Positions 8,791 through 18,798 are shown, counted from the stretch's first letter. The stretch is DNA of 64,000 nucleotides from UBA2396 sp043788295 (GCA_043788295.1 JAYVUC010000120.1:1-64000); one strand, 5' to 3'. A program made the numbers and translations. The notes: generated from the letters alone by a model not told the origin.

Positions 8791-9291
8791 ATGGAAACAA
8801 AGCGAATCCAAGACCGTATTTCAGCGCAGGCGGCGCTCATCAAGATGGGCACAATCGGTGTTCCTGTTCAGCTCATCGAATTTCGAATTCTCAAACGCAG
8901 CTATGAGATCAGTCCACGAATTGAGGTTCCTGGCTCGGTTCAGTTGCAGACCGGACAGGGATTTGATGTTCTTAACGAGAATATTCAAGTCTCCACCGAA
9001 TTCCGCACGGTGCTCAGTCCCAAGAATTTTGATGGCAAGGCAACGGACAATTTGTCGCTTTCAGTATCCCAGTCGATCGGGGTCTCATACCTATTCCCCG
9101 AGACTGCCGACATGGACGCGAGGATCATCTTCGCTTTGATCGGCGGCGTGATGACGGCGTGGCCTTATTGGAGAACCTTTGTCCATTCCTCCACCGCCGA
9201 AGCAGGAATGCATGTCCGGTTTGCGCCCTTGATACAACCGTTGGAAGCAGCGGGGATGGCGGGATTCAGAGACCAGACTGCTGCGTCGTAG
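8791..9291 (+). CDS. SecB-like chaperone of a toxin-antitoxin-chaperone module
   Basis: A 166-residue soluble protein with no signal peptide. The first half suits alternating beta strands (QLIEFRILKRSYEISPRIEV). The C-terminal half has AWPYWRTFVHSSTAEAGM at about 123-140. This matches the SecB-fold hallmark of an aromatic-Pro-Tyr, then an Arg, then a helix in which Thr and Gly follow (compare YPYIREYV in the mycobacterial TA chaperone Rv1957). It is third in the operon, 7 bases after the antitoxin gene. The sizes 119, 147 and 166 and the gene order agree with known HigB-HigA-SecB modules. The alternative is an unrelated hypothetical protein that happens to share the motif. Confidence 0.55.
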   Translation: METKRIQDRISAQAALIKMGTIGVPVQLIEFRILKRSYEISPRIEVPGSVQLQTGQGFDVLNENIQVSTEFRTVLSPKNFDGKATDNLSLSVSQSIGVSYLFPETADMDARIIFALIGGVMTAWPYWRTFVHSSTAEAGMHVRFAPLIQPLEAAGMAGFRDQTAAS

Positions 9292-9333
9292 CGGTTCTGA
9301 TCCGAATTGTTTGGATCGCTCGAACAACTTTGC

Positions 9334-10572
9334 TCAATCCTCCCCAAACTCGAACGACTGATTGAAGATCGGCTCGGGCCTGCGGAGTGCGATGTTGACG
9401 ATGAGGCCCGTCATGAGCCACGCCGAGAGCATGCTCGAGCCACCGTAGCTGACGAACGGGAGCGTGACGCCGACGATGGGAGCGAGGCCCACATTCATGG
9501 CGATGTTGACCATCGCCTGGAAGCCCACAAACGCCGCGAGCCCGACGGCGATCAGGCGGCCGAAGGGATCGTTGGTCGAGCCAGCGACCAGCAGCGCCCC
9601 CACAACCCACATGAGCATCAGCCCCAGCGTCGCGGCGATGCCCCAGAACCCAAAGCGATTGCCGATGACGGCGGTGATCATGTCGTTGTGGCGTTCGGGC
9701 AGGGCGTTGAAGTGCAGAAGTGCCTTGGAATGCTCGGGTGAAACGCCCGAAATGCCGCCCGCGCCGATCATGGTCTGCGCGGTCAGGCTCTGAAAGTTGA
9801 TGTCCTTGTCGGCCGAGGAATCGCCCTGGTACTGCTTCCAGAGGCCAACGAGCCGCTGCTTTTGGTGGGGCCTGAGAAACTGGAAACAAAGCGGCGCAGC
9901 GAGCGCGGCGACAAAAACGATGATCGTGAGGTGGCGCAGCCTCGCGCCGGCCGCGACGAGCATGGCGAAAAGACTCGGGATGAAAAGCAGCGCACCGCCC
10001 AGATCGGGCTGGAGCGTGATGAGCCCGACGGGGATCATCGTCACGAGACCAATCGGCACAAGCCCCCAGAATCTGCGATGTGTCGTGCGATAGCGGAGAT
10101 ACCACGCGACGGCGAGCACGTAGACGACCTTGGCGAGCTCGGCGGGCTGAAGATCGGCAAAGCCGAAGTTGATCCAACCGCGCGCCCCGTTGTGCGGCTT
10201 GACGATCCACGTCGGCACGAAGGGGATGAGCATGAACACGAGCACCGCGACGGTGAGGCCACCCAGGATCATGGTGAAATGCCCGAAGCTGCGATAGCTG
10301 GGGATGGCGATGATAATCGCCGCGAGAATGCCCGTGACCGCGTAGACCGCCTGGCGCACGACAACGCCCCCGCCGCCCATGCCCGCGCGCGCGTTGCCTG
10401 CGACCGCCTCCGCCGGAACGATCACGTCGGAAATATGGATGCAGTACATGCCCAGGAGCGTCAACGCGACCGATGCGATGACCACCAGCCAGCCCGGATT
10501 CTTCGGGCTCAGTGCGGCGAGCACGAGGCCAAGACCATTCCCGCGACCGCCGAATGCGCTGGCACGGGCCAT
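9334..10572 (-). CDS. rodA: Rod-shape SEDS glycosyltransferase RodA
   Basis: A 412-residue multi-pass membrane protein of the SEDS family, which polymerises lipid II glycan during elongation. Family stretches are intact: LQPDLGGALLFIP in the middle, then GNRFGFWGIAATL and MNVGLAPIVGVTLPFVSYGG near the C-terminus. Its ATG follows the mrdA stop codon directly (TGAATG), so it is translated together with the transpeptidase upstream. RodA and PBP2 form one elongation synthase. The presence of the pair shows that this organism makes peptidoglycan, as is now accepted for Planctomycetes. Confidence 0.9.
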   Translation of the reverse strand: MARASAFGGRGNGLGLVLAALSPKNPGWLVVIASVALTLLGMYCIHISDVIVPAEAVAGNARAGMGGGGVVVRQAVYAVTGILAAIIIAIPSYRSFGHFTMILGGLTVAVLVFMLIPFVPTWIVKPHNGARGWINFGFADLQPAELAKVVYVLAVAWYLRYRTTHRRFWGLVPIGLVTMIPVGLITLQPDLGGALLFIPSLFAMLVAAGARLRHLTIIVFVAALAAPLCFQFLRPHQKQRLVGLWKQYQGDSSADKDINFQSLTAQTMIGAGGISGVSPEHSKALLHFNALPERHNDMITAVIGNRFGFWGIAATLGLMLMWVVGALLVAGSTNDPFGRLIAVGLAAFVGFQAMVNIAMNVGLAPIVGVTLPFVSYGGSSMLSAWLMTGLIVNIALRRPEPIFNQSFEFGED

Positions 10573-12993
10573 TCAGAGATACCCCTCGTCGATCAGCGCG
10601 TGAACGATCTGATTGCAGATGGCTCCCGAGACCTTGCCCCCGCTTCCCGCGTATTCCATCATCACCGCGACGGCGAATCTGGGGCGGCGATCTTCGGCCT
10701 TGCCCACCATGAACACGTACCACGAGTGGTCGCCCTCGACGCGCTCACGCGGCGCGGGCCCGTCGGGTCCATCGCTGTCTATGAACTCAAGCCCTGCGGC
10801 TGTTCCTGTCTTGCCCCATATCCAAATTTTCGTCGGGTCTGTGTCGAAGGTCACCTCGCGGGCGCCATTGACGACGATGTGGTGCCCCGTGCCCTGCTCG
10901 TCGTTGATGCTCCGCCCAAGGCCCGTGAGTGCCTCGATGATGACCGCAGGATCGAGGTTGAGCGGGATCGGATCAGTGCGCGGCGCATCCCTGAGCACAC
11001 GCGGGTTCATCCAAACGCCCATGCGAGCGATCGTCGCGTACGCGTTGGCCGCGTGCAGGGGCGTCCACTCCACTGGCCCTTGCCCGATCGCCATCATGAT
11101 GCCGTCCTGCGGGGTCATCTTCGCCTGCGATTGTGGGCGCCCCGCGATGCCCGCGTATTCGGTCCCGACACCCAGATCCCATCGCTTGCCGACCCCAAAG
11201 TCGTGAAAGGCGTCGGCCACGCCCTGATACCCCATCCGCTGGCCCAATGTGTAGAAGAAAATGTTGCACGAGACGCAGATCGCGTCCTCGGCGTGCAACG
11301 GGTGCCCGATCTGCTCGGTGTGGTTGGGAATCGGGCTCTCGCCGATCTGCCACTTCTTGTAGAGCCAACACCGGAACGCGTTGGGCTGATTGGGGAACAG
11401 ATGCCCAGTGCAGTCGATCGACTCGCCAGGCGTGTAGAAGCCGCGTTTGGCAGCCCCCACAAGCATCAGCGGCTTGGCAATCGAGCCCGGCGGATAAGGC
11501 TTGGCGATCGCCCGGTTGAGCGCGGGCCACGGACCAGCCGGGTCGAAGACCTTCGTGCCCTCGGCCAGAATCTCGCCGCGGCTGAACGTGGGCGTCGAGA
11601 CCATCGCCAGCACCTCGCCCGAATCGACATCCAGCACCACCGCAGCACCCGCGAGCGGCGTGCCGACGGGACGGAACGCGGGGTTGGGGATTCGCTGCCC
11701 GTGGCCGTCGGCAATGGATTCGGGCGATTTGTTCCAGGGCTGAACGACCGCCAGGCCGATTTCGGGCGTCATGGCGGCCTGAATCCGGGCCTGAAGCACC
11801 ACGTCGATGGTCAGTTGAACATCGCGGCCCCGCATCGCCTCGACCGTGCGCGACGTGCCGGTCTCAAGATGCACGATGCGCTGACCTCGCAGCCCGCGAA
11901 GATCGGACTCCATCGACGCTTCCACGCCGCTCGAGCCCACGCGTTCCGCAAGGGCGGGATCGTAAAAGCCACGATCCGCGTCGTCCTCGCTCAGCACGCG
12001 CTCGCGGAACACGCGGTCGAGCTCGATGCGCGTTGCTCGCCGCCGGATATCCTCATCCTGCGCGTGGTCGCGGAGCCAGCCGATGAGATGGATCGCAACG
12101 CCTTCGAGCTCGACCGACGCCGATTTGCCCTCTGCTCGCAAGGGGCCTGGAAGGTGCGAGCGATCGACCTGCACCCTCATCGTTTCCATCGGGTACACGC
12201 GATCGCCCGACGCGACCACTCGCAGGCCCGGGATCAGCTCAAGCCGCTCGACAACCGGCTCCTTGCGATCGTTCTCGCCCACGATGACATCGACCTTGGT
12301 GCCTTCGAGGTGGTCGAGCTCGACCGCCACCGCGTCGTTCACCCGGGCGGTGAGCGTGTGGGCGACGCCCTGTTCCCAGATCGGTTCGCCGATGCGACGC
12401 TCGATCGCACGCAGTGCCGTCTCATTGAGTTGATCTCCGCGGGCGGCCGCCTCGTCCATCTCGCGGGCGCGCCGTTGCTTCACCACCGCGTCGTAGTGCT
12501 TGGAAACAAGCTCGATCACCTCGCGCCGTCGACCTTCAAAGTCGGCGGGCGAGGTCGAGACAACGCGGGCGAGCCTCGTCCACGCCGCCTGCTGGTGGGC
12601 GTCGTACGCGACCTGAAACCTGGCGATCGTCACTTCCCGCTGCGCGAGCGTCATCTCGTCCCACTGGCCCCGGTACGCCTTTCGAGCAGCGACGCGTGCC
12701 TGCTCCCGGGGCCATTTCCCTTCAATCACGTCGAACAGGATCGCGAGGTCGAAACTCGGCCTGTCTTCGGCGAGCACGCGATCCTTGCGATCGAGGATTC
12801 TGCCGCGAACCGTGGGCGTCCAGTGCCTTGCGATGAGCCGCGATTCGGCACGTCCCAGCAGCTCGTCATGTCTCAGCACGCCCAGCCGAAACGCCTGCCA
12901 ACCGATCGCACCCATGCCCGCGGACGCAACGCCAGCCAGCAGGAGCAGCCTGCGGTGGAACATGCTGGGGAACATCCTGCGGAACAAGGGCAT
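10573..12993 (-). CDS. mrdA: Penicillin-binding protein 2 (elongation transpeptidase)
   Basis: An 806-residue class B PBP. One N-terminal membrane anchor (residues about 13-35) is followed by a long non-catalytic region and a transpeptidase domain. The active-site motifs are SIAK (Ser504, Lys507), SCN (575-577) and KTG (728-730). It cross-links peptidoglycan together with RodA, encoded immediately downstream. The protein is about 170 residues longer than E. coli PBP2. Most of the extra length lies between the anchor and residue 390, in a charged, probably helical pedestal (many Glu, Arg and Ala). Alternative starts at Met7 and Met11 are possible. Confidence 0.9.
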   Translation of the reverse strand: MPLFRRMFPSMFHRRLLLLAGVASAGMGAIGWQAFRLGVLRHDELLGRAESRLIARHWTPTVRGRILDRKDRVLAEDRPSFDLAILFDVIEGKWPREQARVAARKAYRGQWDEMTLAQREVTIARFQVAYDAHQQAAWTRLARVVSTSPADFEGRRREVIELVSKHYDAVVKQRRAREMDEAAARGDQLNETALRAIERRIGEPIWEQGVAHTLTARVNDAVAVELDHLEGTKVDVIVGENDRKEPVVERLELIPGLRVVASGDRVYPMETMRVQVDRSHLPGPLRAEGKSASVELEGVAIHLIGWLRDHAQDEDIRRRATRIELDRVFRERVLSEDDADRGFYDPALAERVGSSGVEASMESDLRGLRGQRIVHLETGTSRTVEAMRGRDVQLTIDVVLQARIQAAMTPEIGLAVVQPWNKSPESIADGHGQRIPNPAFRPVGTPLAGAAVVLDVDSGEVLAMVSTPTFSRGEILAEGTKVFDPAGPWPALNRAIAKPYPPGSIAKPLMLVGAAKRGFYTPGESIDCTGHLFPNQPNAFRCWLYKKWQIGESPIPNHTEQIGHPLHAEDAICVSCNIFFYTLGQRMGYQGVADAFHDFGVGKRWDLGVGTEYAGIAGRPQSQAKMTPQDGIMMAIGQGPVEWTPLHAANAYATIARMGVWMNPRVLRDAPRTDPIPLNLDPAVIIEALTGLGRSINDEQGTGHHIVVNGAREVTFDTDPTKIWIWGKTGTAAGLEFIDSDGPDGPAPRERVEGDHSWYVFMVGKAEDRRPRFAVAVMMEYAGSGGKVSGAICNQIVHALIDEGYL

Positions 12994-13024
12994 GCGTTTC
13001 TCGGGCGAATGGAACCGGTCGGGC

Positions 13025-14191
13025 TCAAACGCCCATCAGAATCTCTATCGTCCGCTGATCGAGCTTCTCATAAGGCAGCGGTCTTGCGGCAAGGCTCGCC
13101 CGATCAAAGTTCATCGCCAAGAGTGTTTCGGCCCGGCTCCGCTTGTACTCCGTGGTCAGCGCGTCCACGTCCTTGCCCGATCGGTGGATCTGCTTCAGGA
13201 TCGACTTCACCGTTGCATCGGCGTTCCACTGATCCGCCTTGTCGCGGAGAATGAGATACGTCCGCATGCACCCCCGAGCAAACTCGATCACGTCCGCCCG
13301 GTCGGACGTGCGGTACGCGTGGGCGTCGAAATGCTTGAAACCCGCGTACTTTGCGTCTTCCAGGAGCTTCACGAGAAAGAACGCGTGCTTGAGGTTCGCC
13401 GAGCCAAAGCGGAAGTCCTGGTCGTAGCGCCCGAACTCCTGGTCGTTCAGGTCGATGTGGAAAAGCTTGCCGGCACTCAGCGCCTGGGCGATGGCGTGCG
13501 TGAAGTTCAGCCCCGCCATGTGCTCGTGGGCGACCTCGGGATTCACCCCCACCATGTCCGGATGCTTCAGGGTGTTGATGAACGCCAGGTAGTGCCCCGT
13601 GGTGGGGAAAAACATGTGCCCACGCGGCTCGTTGGGCTTGGCCTCCATCGCAAACTTGTACTCAAAGCCCCTGTCCCGCGAGTATTCGCACAGGAAGTTC
13701 ATGGCGGATCGGAATCGCTCCTCGGCCTGCCCCGGATCCTTGGTCGCGTCGCTCTCGCACCCCTCGCGCCCGCCCCAGAAGACGTAGATATGAGCCCCGA
13801 ACTCCGCCCCAAGCTCCATCGCCCGCATTGTCTTCTGGATCGCGTACGCCCGAATCTCCGCGTCGTTGCTGGTGAACGCCCCGTCCTTGAACACCTTGTC
13901 GCCAAAGAGGTTTGTCGTCGCCATCGCAACCTTGATCTTGGCTTTCTTGAGAGCCTTGGCGAAGTCGCCCTTGATCTGCTCGCTCTCGGCGGGTGTTGCG
14001 TCGATGGGAACCAGGTCGTTGTCATGGAAATTGACGCCGTGAACCCCCCCAACCTCGCCCAGCAACTCAACGATTTCCGCAGGGGACATCGGAGCCCTGG
14101 TGGGCTCCCCAAAGGGGTCACGGCCCGTGTTTCCGACGGTCCAGAGGCCGAATGTGAACTTGTCCTTGGCGGTGGGTGTGAAATCGGGCAT
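13025..14191 (-). CDS. xylA: Xylose isomerase
   Basis: A 388-residue protein from the ATG at 14189-14191; the frame continues 22 codons further but family length and N-terminus favour this start. It interconverts D-xylose and D-xylulose and also acts on glucose. The beginning KDKFTFGLWTVGNTGRDPFG matches the actinobacterial-type (class I, about 388 residues) enzyme. Active-site parts are present: the NFHDNDL loop with the catalytic His, the MEAKPNEP metal-binding segment, and the HIDLNDQ metal ligands. It is divergent from the secreted protein gene at 14287. No xylulokinase gene is in the window. Confidence 0.9.
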   Translation of the reverse strand: MPDFTPTAKDKFTFGLWTVGNTGRDPFGEPTRAPMSPAEIVELLGEVGGVHGVNFHDNDLVPIDATPAESEQIKGDFAKALKKAKIKVAMATTNLFGDKVFKDGAFTSNDAEIRAYAIQKTMRAMELGAEFGAHIYVFWGGREGCESDATKDPGQAEERFRSAMNFLCEYSRDRGFEYKFAMEAKPNEPRGHMFFPTTGHYLAFINTLKHPDMVGVNPEVAHEHMAGLNFTHAIAQALSAGKLFHIDLNDQEFGRYDQDFRFGSANLKHAFFLVKLLEDAKYAGFKHFDAHAYRTSDRADVIEFARGCMRTYLILRDKADQWNADATVKSILKQIHRSGKDVDALTTEYKRSRAETLLAMNFDRASLAARPLPYEKLDQRTIEILMGV

Positions 14192-14286
14192 GTTGGGTTT
14201 GTGTCCGGTCTGGGGCTTGCTTGGAATTGCGGCGTGGACGACAGGGAACCCTTGCATCGGGCGACGGGTTCTAGTAGGCTACGCCG

Positions 14287-16071
14287 ATGAAGACTCTACC
14301 GCAGGTCCGGTCATGGCGTTTGTGGTCGTCGGTCGCGATGGGCGTGATCGCCGGGATGGGAGCCAGCCAGGCCCGAGCCCAATCGGACAACTGTGCGAAT
14401 GCACAACCGCTGCCGATGGGTTCGGTGGCAGTCAGCACGACCGGGTTCACCCTGGACGGCGCGAGTGCCTGCAACGCCCTCTCACCCGATGGCTGGTACT
14501 CGGTGACCAGCCCAACCGACGCGGTGCTCGTGGTCGAGGCCTGCCAGAGGATTGCTTCACCCACACTTTCCCTGCACACCGGCTGTCCGGGCACGGTCGC
14601 CAATATGCTCATTTGCAGCTACAAGGATTCGTACGCGTGCAACGGCATGTCAAGGATTGAAATGTCGGTGGCGGCAGGGCACACGTACTACCTTCGGATC
14701 GCCGGCGGCGGGAACATCGTTCTCAAGACATTTTTGACGGCTCCCTGGATCGTGGGCGGCCAAGGGCCCGACGTGATCTCGGGAGACATTCCCGAGATGG
14801 CCCGGTACCAAAATGCAAACGGCTTTGCCGCCATGGCGCTCGGGTCTGCCGCGTGCAACCCCGGAACGGCCAACGTCGTCTGGACCAACCAGAACAACAG
14901 CAACCAGCACCCCGTGATCTCCACGAGCATGTACCGCCTCAAGGACGGGATCATGGAGCAGATGGGCTACGCGTGGATGAAGCACGGCTGGGCGTCGGGA
15001 ACCGAAACCTGGTGCGACTACTGCCCCGACGGCGGGGTGCATCCGTATCTGATCCCGGGCTGCACCGACAGCTACGACGTGCCACAGAACGGCACGCAGA
15101 GCATCCTTGGCCCGAGGTCTGAGATCAATCCGACGACGGGCTTCTTCCCATATCCGCCGTCAAACCCGGCAAACATCGTGGACACAACGACACGGCGCAT
15201 CCGCGTCCCGCAGGCGTCGATCGACCCGGCACTGAATCCCGGCGCGAAATACTTCGCAGAGCTGCACTATGTTGCCGCCGACGACGCCGCCGCCGGCAAC
15301 GCGATGAACAACGCCTCGTACCGCAAGATCTCGTTTGCGTCGGCCTCCGCCGCCCCTGCCTTCGCCGGTGAGACGCAGCGCACCAGGCCCGCGATCCTCG
15401 CCTGGGCCGACAACGACCCCACCGTCACCGCCGTCGCCGTCGACACGACCGAGGGCGGCTACAACACGCGGTATTGGGTGGCGAGCAAGGCATGGGAGAC
15501 AAGTCCCGGACATTGGCGGTACGCCTACGGCATCTTCAACCTCAACTCCAACCGGGCGGCCGCGGGGCTCGTGCTTCCCAAGTTCAACGGCGTGCAGCTC
15601 ACGGGCCCGTCCTGGCTCACGCCCCCCGCCCATCCGGGCGAGGTGTATTCGACGACTCCCTGGGCTGTCACGAACAGCGCGCACACCTTCGGTTGGGAGT
15701 GCACGCAGACATTTGCGCAGAATCCAAATGCCAACGCCCTGCACTGGGGCATCATGTACACGATGGTGATCAACTCCACCTCACCGCCCACACAGGGGCT
15801 CGCCAAGCTCAAGCTCTTCGCGCCGCCCACCTTCGGCGACCCCAGCGAGCCCGCCGAACTCTCGGTGTTGCTCCCCGTCCCGTCGGGGGCCCGCTGCCCC
15901 GCTGATTTCAACGCCGACGGAGCGGTCGACTTCTTCGACTACGACGAGTTCATCGAGTGCTTCACGGGACTCTCTTGCCCGCCAGGCGCGACACCGGACT
16001 TCAACCATGACACTGCGGTGGACTTCTTCGACTACGACGACTTTGTGGTCGCGTTTGAGACGCCCTGCTGA
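14287..16071 (+). CDS. Large secreted protein with GC-type dockerin end
   Basis: A 594-residue exported protein. The signal peptide ends near ASQARAQ. Residues about 35-150 form a Cys-rich beta module (DNCANAQPLP ... YYLRIAGGG) that also occurs twice in the secreted protease at 35484. A central domain of some 370 residues is not recognised; it is rich in Asn, Trp and aromatic residues. The last 55 residues carry two acidic loops (DFNADGAVDFFDYDEF and DFNHDTAVDFFDYDDF) and end in TPC, the GC-type dockerin-like tail. Its role is unknown; surface or extracellular location is inferred from the signal peptide and tail. Confidence 0.7.
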   Translation: MKTLPQVRSWRLWSSVAMGVIAGMGASQARAQSDNCANAQPLPMGSVAVSTTGFTLDGASACNALSPDGWYSVTSPTDAVLVVEACQRIASPTLSLHTGCPGTVANMLICSYKDSYACNGMSRIEMSVAAGHTYYLRIAGGGNIVLKTFLTAPWIVGGQGPDVISGDIPEMARYQNANGFAAMALGSAACNPGTANVVWTNQNNSNQHPVISTSMYRLKDGIMEQMGYAWMKHGWASGTETWCDYCPDGGVHPYLIPGCTDSYDVPQNGTQSILGPRSEINPTTGFFPYPPSNPANIVDTTTRRIRVPQASIDPALNPGAKYFAELHYVAADDAAAGNAMNNASYRKISFASASAAPAFAGETQRTRPAILAWADNDPTVTAVAVDTTEGGYNTRYWVASKAWETSPGHWRYAYGIFNLNSNRAAAGLVLPKFNGVQLTGPSWLTPPAHPGEVYSTTPWAVTNSAHTFGWECTQTFAQNPNANALHWGIMYTMVINSTSPPTQGLAKLKLFAPPTFGDPSEPAELSVLLPVPSGARCPADFNADGAVDFFDYDEFIECFTGLSCPPGATPDFNHDTAVDFFDYDDFVVAFETPC

Positions 16072-16230
16072 GTTGGCTCCCGTAGCCTTGCCCGCACATT
16101 CGATGTCTGTGACGCCCACGACGACTGTAACGCCGATCGGTGGGTTGTTTTTGCTCGGGGTCGGTCGGCAGCCCCTTGGATCGGTGTGCGTGCGTCGATG
16201 ATCTGAGGCCACCGGACCACACGTGCCGGG

Positions 16231-17151
16231 ATGGCAGAGGGGTTCCCCATGCCCGCACATCGTTCAAGAACCGACAAGTGGCGCGAGAGTCTGCACCAGA
16301 TCTACGAGCGCAACGGCGGGATCGAGATATCACCCACGCGTGCCGCGGGCGGCGACGCCGATTCAGGAGCGGTCGATCTCGTCTGGCGTGTCCGCATCCT
16401 GGGGCTCAACCACAGCGAGATCTTTGTCGAGCAGCCCAGCGCCCTGAGCGAACGCATCCCCATCGCCGATGGCGCCATTCTCACCGTGGGACTCACCGTC
16501 GGGCAGAATCGCTGGATGTTCTCGACCAAAGTCGTCGGCCAGATGAAAGTGCCAACGCGGTTCGGGCCGCCCATCGCGGGGCTCGTGCTGGCGATGCCCG
16601 AGCACGTCGAACGCTGTGCCCGCCGAAACTTCATGCGCGTCTCGACCGCGAGCGTCAACCTGCCCGAGGTGGAATGCCACCTGCTGCTTGACACATCAAC
16701 AGCGATCCGCGCCGAGCGTGAGAACCGCGAGGCGATCGAAGAGGCCGAGGCACGGCTCCTGACCACCCCGCACGGACAGACCGCCACGACCGCCGGGGTT
16801 GGCGTTGCCGCCAAGATCGGCCCGACACCCCTCCCGCTCGTAGGCCCCATGTTCCGCACGCGCCTCTTGAACGTGGGCGGAGGCGGTGCGGGCCTGCTTT
16901 GCAGCAAGGGCGAGACATCGAGCGTGGACAGCTCCCGCGCGTACTGGCTCCGCGTCAACCTCACGCCCGAGGTGCCTGTGCCCCTCGGCATGTGCGCCCG
17001 CATCGTCCACACCCACCTCGACAGCGAGCAGAACACCTACTGCGGCGTCGCGTTTGATTTCAGCCACGCCCCCGAGCACCGCACGTTCATCGCGCAGCAA
17101 ATCGCCGCCTTCACCCGCAGGGTGCAGGAAAGGGCGGCGAAAGCGGCGTGA
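16231..17151 (+). CDS. PilZ-like protein, YcgR-type (possible c-di-GMP receptor)
   Basis: A 306-residue cytoplasmic protein. An N-terminal beta domain (about 45-125) precedes the sequence CARRNFMRVSTAS, which contains the RxxxR part of the PilZ c-di-GMP motif (RNFMR). Later, RLLNVGGGGAGLL takes the place of the (D/N)xSxxG part, with Gly instead of Ser. This order is that of YcgR-type flagellar-brake proteins. A poorly conserved stretch of about 50 residues separates the two motif halves, which is unusual. A start at the second ATG (16249) is equally possible. No flagellar genes are nearby, so its output is unknown. Confidence 0.5.
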   Translation: MAEGFPMPAHRSRTDKWRESLHQIYERNGGIEISPTRAAGGDADSGAVDLVWRVRILGLNHSEIFVEQPSALSERIPIADGAILTVGLTVGQNRWMFSTKVVGQMKVPTRFGPPIAGLVLAMPEHVERCARRNFMRVSTASVNLPEVECHLLLDTSTAIRAERENREAIEEAEARLLTTPHGQTATTAGVGVAAKIGPTPLPLVGPMFRTRLLNVGGGGAGLLCSKGETSSVDSSRAYWLRVNLTPEVPVPLGMCARIVHTHLDSEQNTYCGVAFDFSHAPEHRTFIAQQIAAFTRRVQERAAKAA

Positions 17152-17181
17152 GAGCGAAATTGTCCTGGACTACAGGGCTAC

Positions 17182-18798
17182 TCAGGCGTCGCGTCCGCCC
17201 ATGAGCTTCTTCAACCAGGGCCCGGCGAGGATGATCACGAGTCCCGCCGAGCACGAGGTAATGACAAACAGGAAGAAGTAGTCGGCTTGCGTGTTTGCGG
17301 TCGAGTTACCCGCGAGGTGCCAGGGGAGCGTCTTCTCGCCGTCGACGATCGGCTTGACCATCGCGGCCAGCTTGCCCGCGCCCAGGTTCGCAATGAAGCT
17401 CGAGATAAACCAGACCCCCATGAGCAGCGAGGTTGACTCTGTCGGCGCAGCCTTGGTCACGTACGAAAGCCCGGTCGGGCTCAGCACGATCTCGCCCATG
17501 GTGTGGACAAAATACGTGCCGACAACCAGCCAGAGGCTTGCTTTGACCGGGTCCTTGGCCTGAATCGCCGCGGCCACCATGAACAGATAGCCCAGCCCGA
17601 CGAGCATCAGGCCGAACGCGATTTTGTAAGGCTGGGCCGGGTTTTTCTTCTTTCGTGACAACCAGGCCCACATGACTCCTGTGATCGGCGCAAAGGCAAC
17701 GATCAGCCAGGGATTCACCGACTGGAACCACGTCGTGGGGATCACGAACGATCCCACCTGACGCTCGGTCAGGCGGTCGGTGAAAAGGTTGATCGAAGAG
17801 CCGGCCTGCTCGAACGAGAGCCAGAACACGGCATTGAAGAGCATGAAGATGAAAATTGATGCGACCGGTCCGCGATCCTCCGGCCTTTGCTTGATCGTGA
17901 ACCAGCTCGCCCACAGAATCGCGGCTCCCGCGATGCTGTAATAGACCCGTGGATCCGAAACGAACTCATCGACCTTTTTCAGATACCCCAGGTGGAAGGC
18001 GATCGCCACGAGCGCCGCGAGCACGATCCCCGTCGGAATCAGGACCGGAGCGTTGCGAGCCTTCTCCTCATCCTTGGGAAGCCCGATGCCAGCGAGAAGT
18101 TTCGGCCTCAGGAAGACATACAACGCCAGGCCCAGAATCATGCCTACAGCGGCCGTCGCGAAGCCCCAGTGCCACCCTACCCGCTCGCCGAGCGTTCCGA
18201 CCGCCAGAACCTGCAAGGCCGAGCCAAGGTTGATACCCATGTAGAAGATGCCGAACGCACTCTCTCGACGCGGGTCGCCATGCGCGTAGAGCTGCCCCAC
18301 CATGACCGACACGGAGGGCTTGAAATGCCCCGTCCCGATCACGATCAACGCGAGCCCGAACACAAAGAGCGTCATCGCCCACTGGGTGTGCTCGATCGCC
18401 CCCAGCCCTGACAGGCCCAGCACGATGTGCCCCAGCGCAATCAGAAGACCTCCGACGATCATCGACCGATGCGTTCCGATCAGCTTGTCGGCGATCATCC
18501 CGCCGATGATGGGCGTGAGATACGCCAGCCCCGTGTACCACCCGTAGGCGTTGTTTGCGTCGGGATCGGTCCAGCCGGGGCCCGGATTGAACCCTTCGGG
18601 AGAACCGGCGAGCGGGTTTCGCATGCCGCCCGTCGGGCTGGTGAGGTAGAGCACCAGAATCCCGCGCATCCCGTAGTAGCTGAATCGCTCCCACATCTCC
18701 ACGAGGAAGAGCAGGAACAGCCCGGCCGGGTGCCCGAGCAGCGTGGCTCTGCTCTGGAGTGCGGAGGGGGGAGCGAACGACGAGGATGGAATCGCCAT
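17182..18798 (-). CDS. POT-family proton-dependent peptide transporter
   Basis: A 538-residue major-facilitator protein from the ATG at 18796-18798. The first helix region contains EMWERFSYYGMRGILVLYL, which includes the ExxERFxYY signature of POT/PTR di- and tripeptide symporters. Twelve or more hydrophobic segments follow, with the second POT signature region near FGIFYMGINLGSAL. It imports small peptides with protons across the inner membrane. It diverges from the BtpA-family gene, with about 90 bases between the starts. Substrate preference cannot be read from sequence. Confidence 0.85.
   Translation of the reverse strand: MAIPSSSFAPPSALQSRATLLGHPAGLFLLFLVEMWERFSYYGMRGILVLYLTSPTGGMRNPLAGSPEGFNPGPGWTDPDANNAYGWYTGLAYLTPIIGGMIADKLIGTHRSMIVGGLLIALGHIVLGLSGLGAIEHTQWAMTLFVFGLALIVIGTGHFKPSVSVMVGQLYAHGDPRRESAFGIFYMGINLGSALQVLAVGTLGERVGWHWGFATAAVGMILGLALYVFLRPKLLAGIGLPKDEEKARNAPVLIPTGIVLAALVAIAFHLGYLKKVDEFVSDPRVYYSIAGAAILWASWFTIKQRPEDRGPVASIFIFMLFNAVFWLSFEQAGSSINLFTDRLTERQVGSFVIPTTWFQSVNPWLIVAFAPITGVMWAWLSRKKKNPAQPYKIAFGLMLVGLGYLFMVAAAIQAKDPVKASLWLVVGTYFVHTMGEIVLSPTGLSYVTKAAPTESTSLLMGVWFISSFIANLGAGKLAAMVKPIVDGEKTLPWHLAGNSTANTQADYFFLFVITSCSAGLVIILAGPWLKKLMGGRDA

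Noticed and set aside
9862..13254. Open frame of 1130 codons on the plus strand over rodA and mrdA
   Set aside because: It is a shadow of two well-supported genes on the other strand. It is rich in Arg, His, Asp and Pro, as is typical of antisense frames in high-GC DNA, and has no domain.
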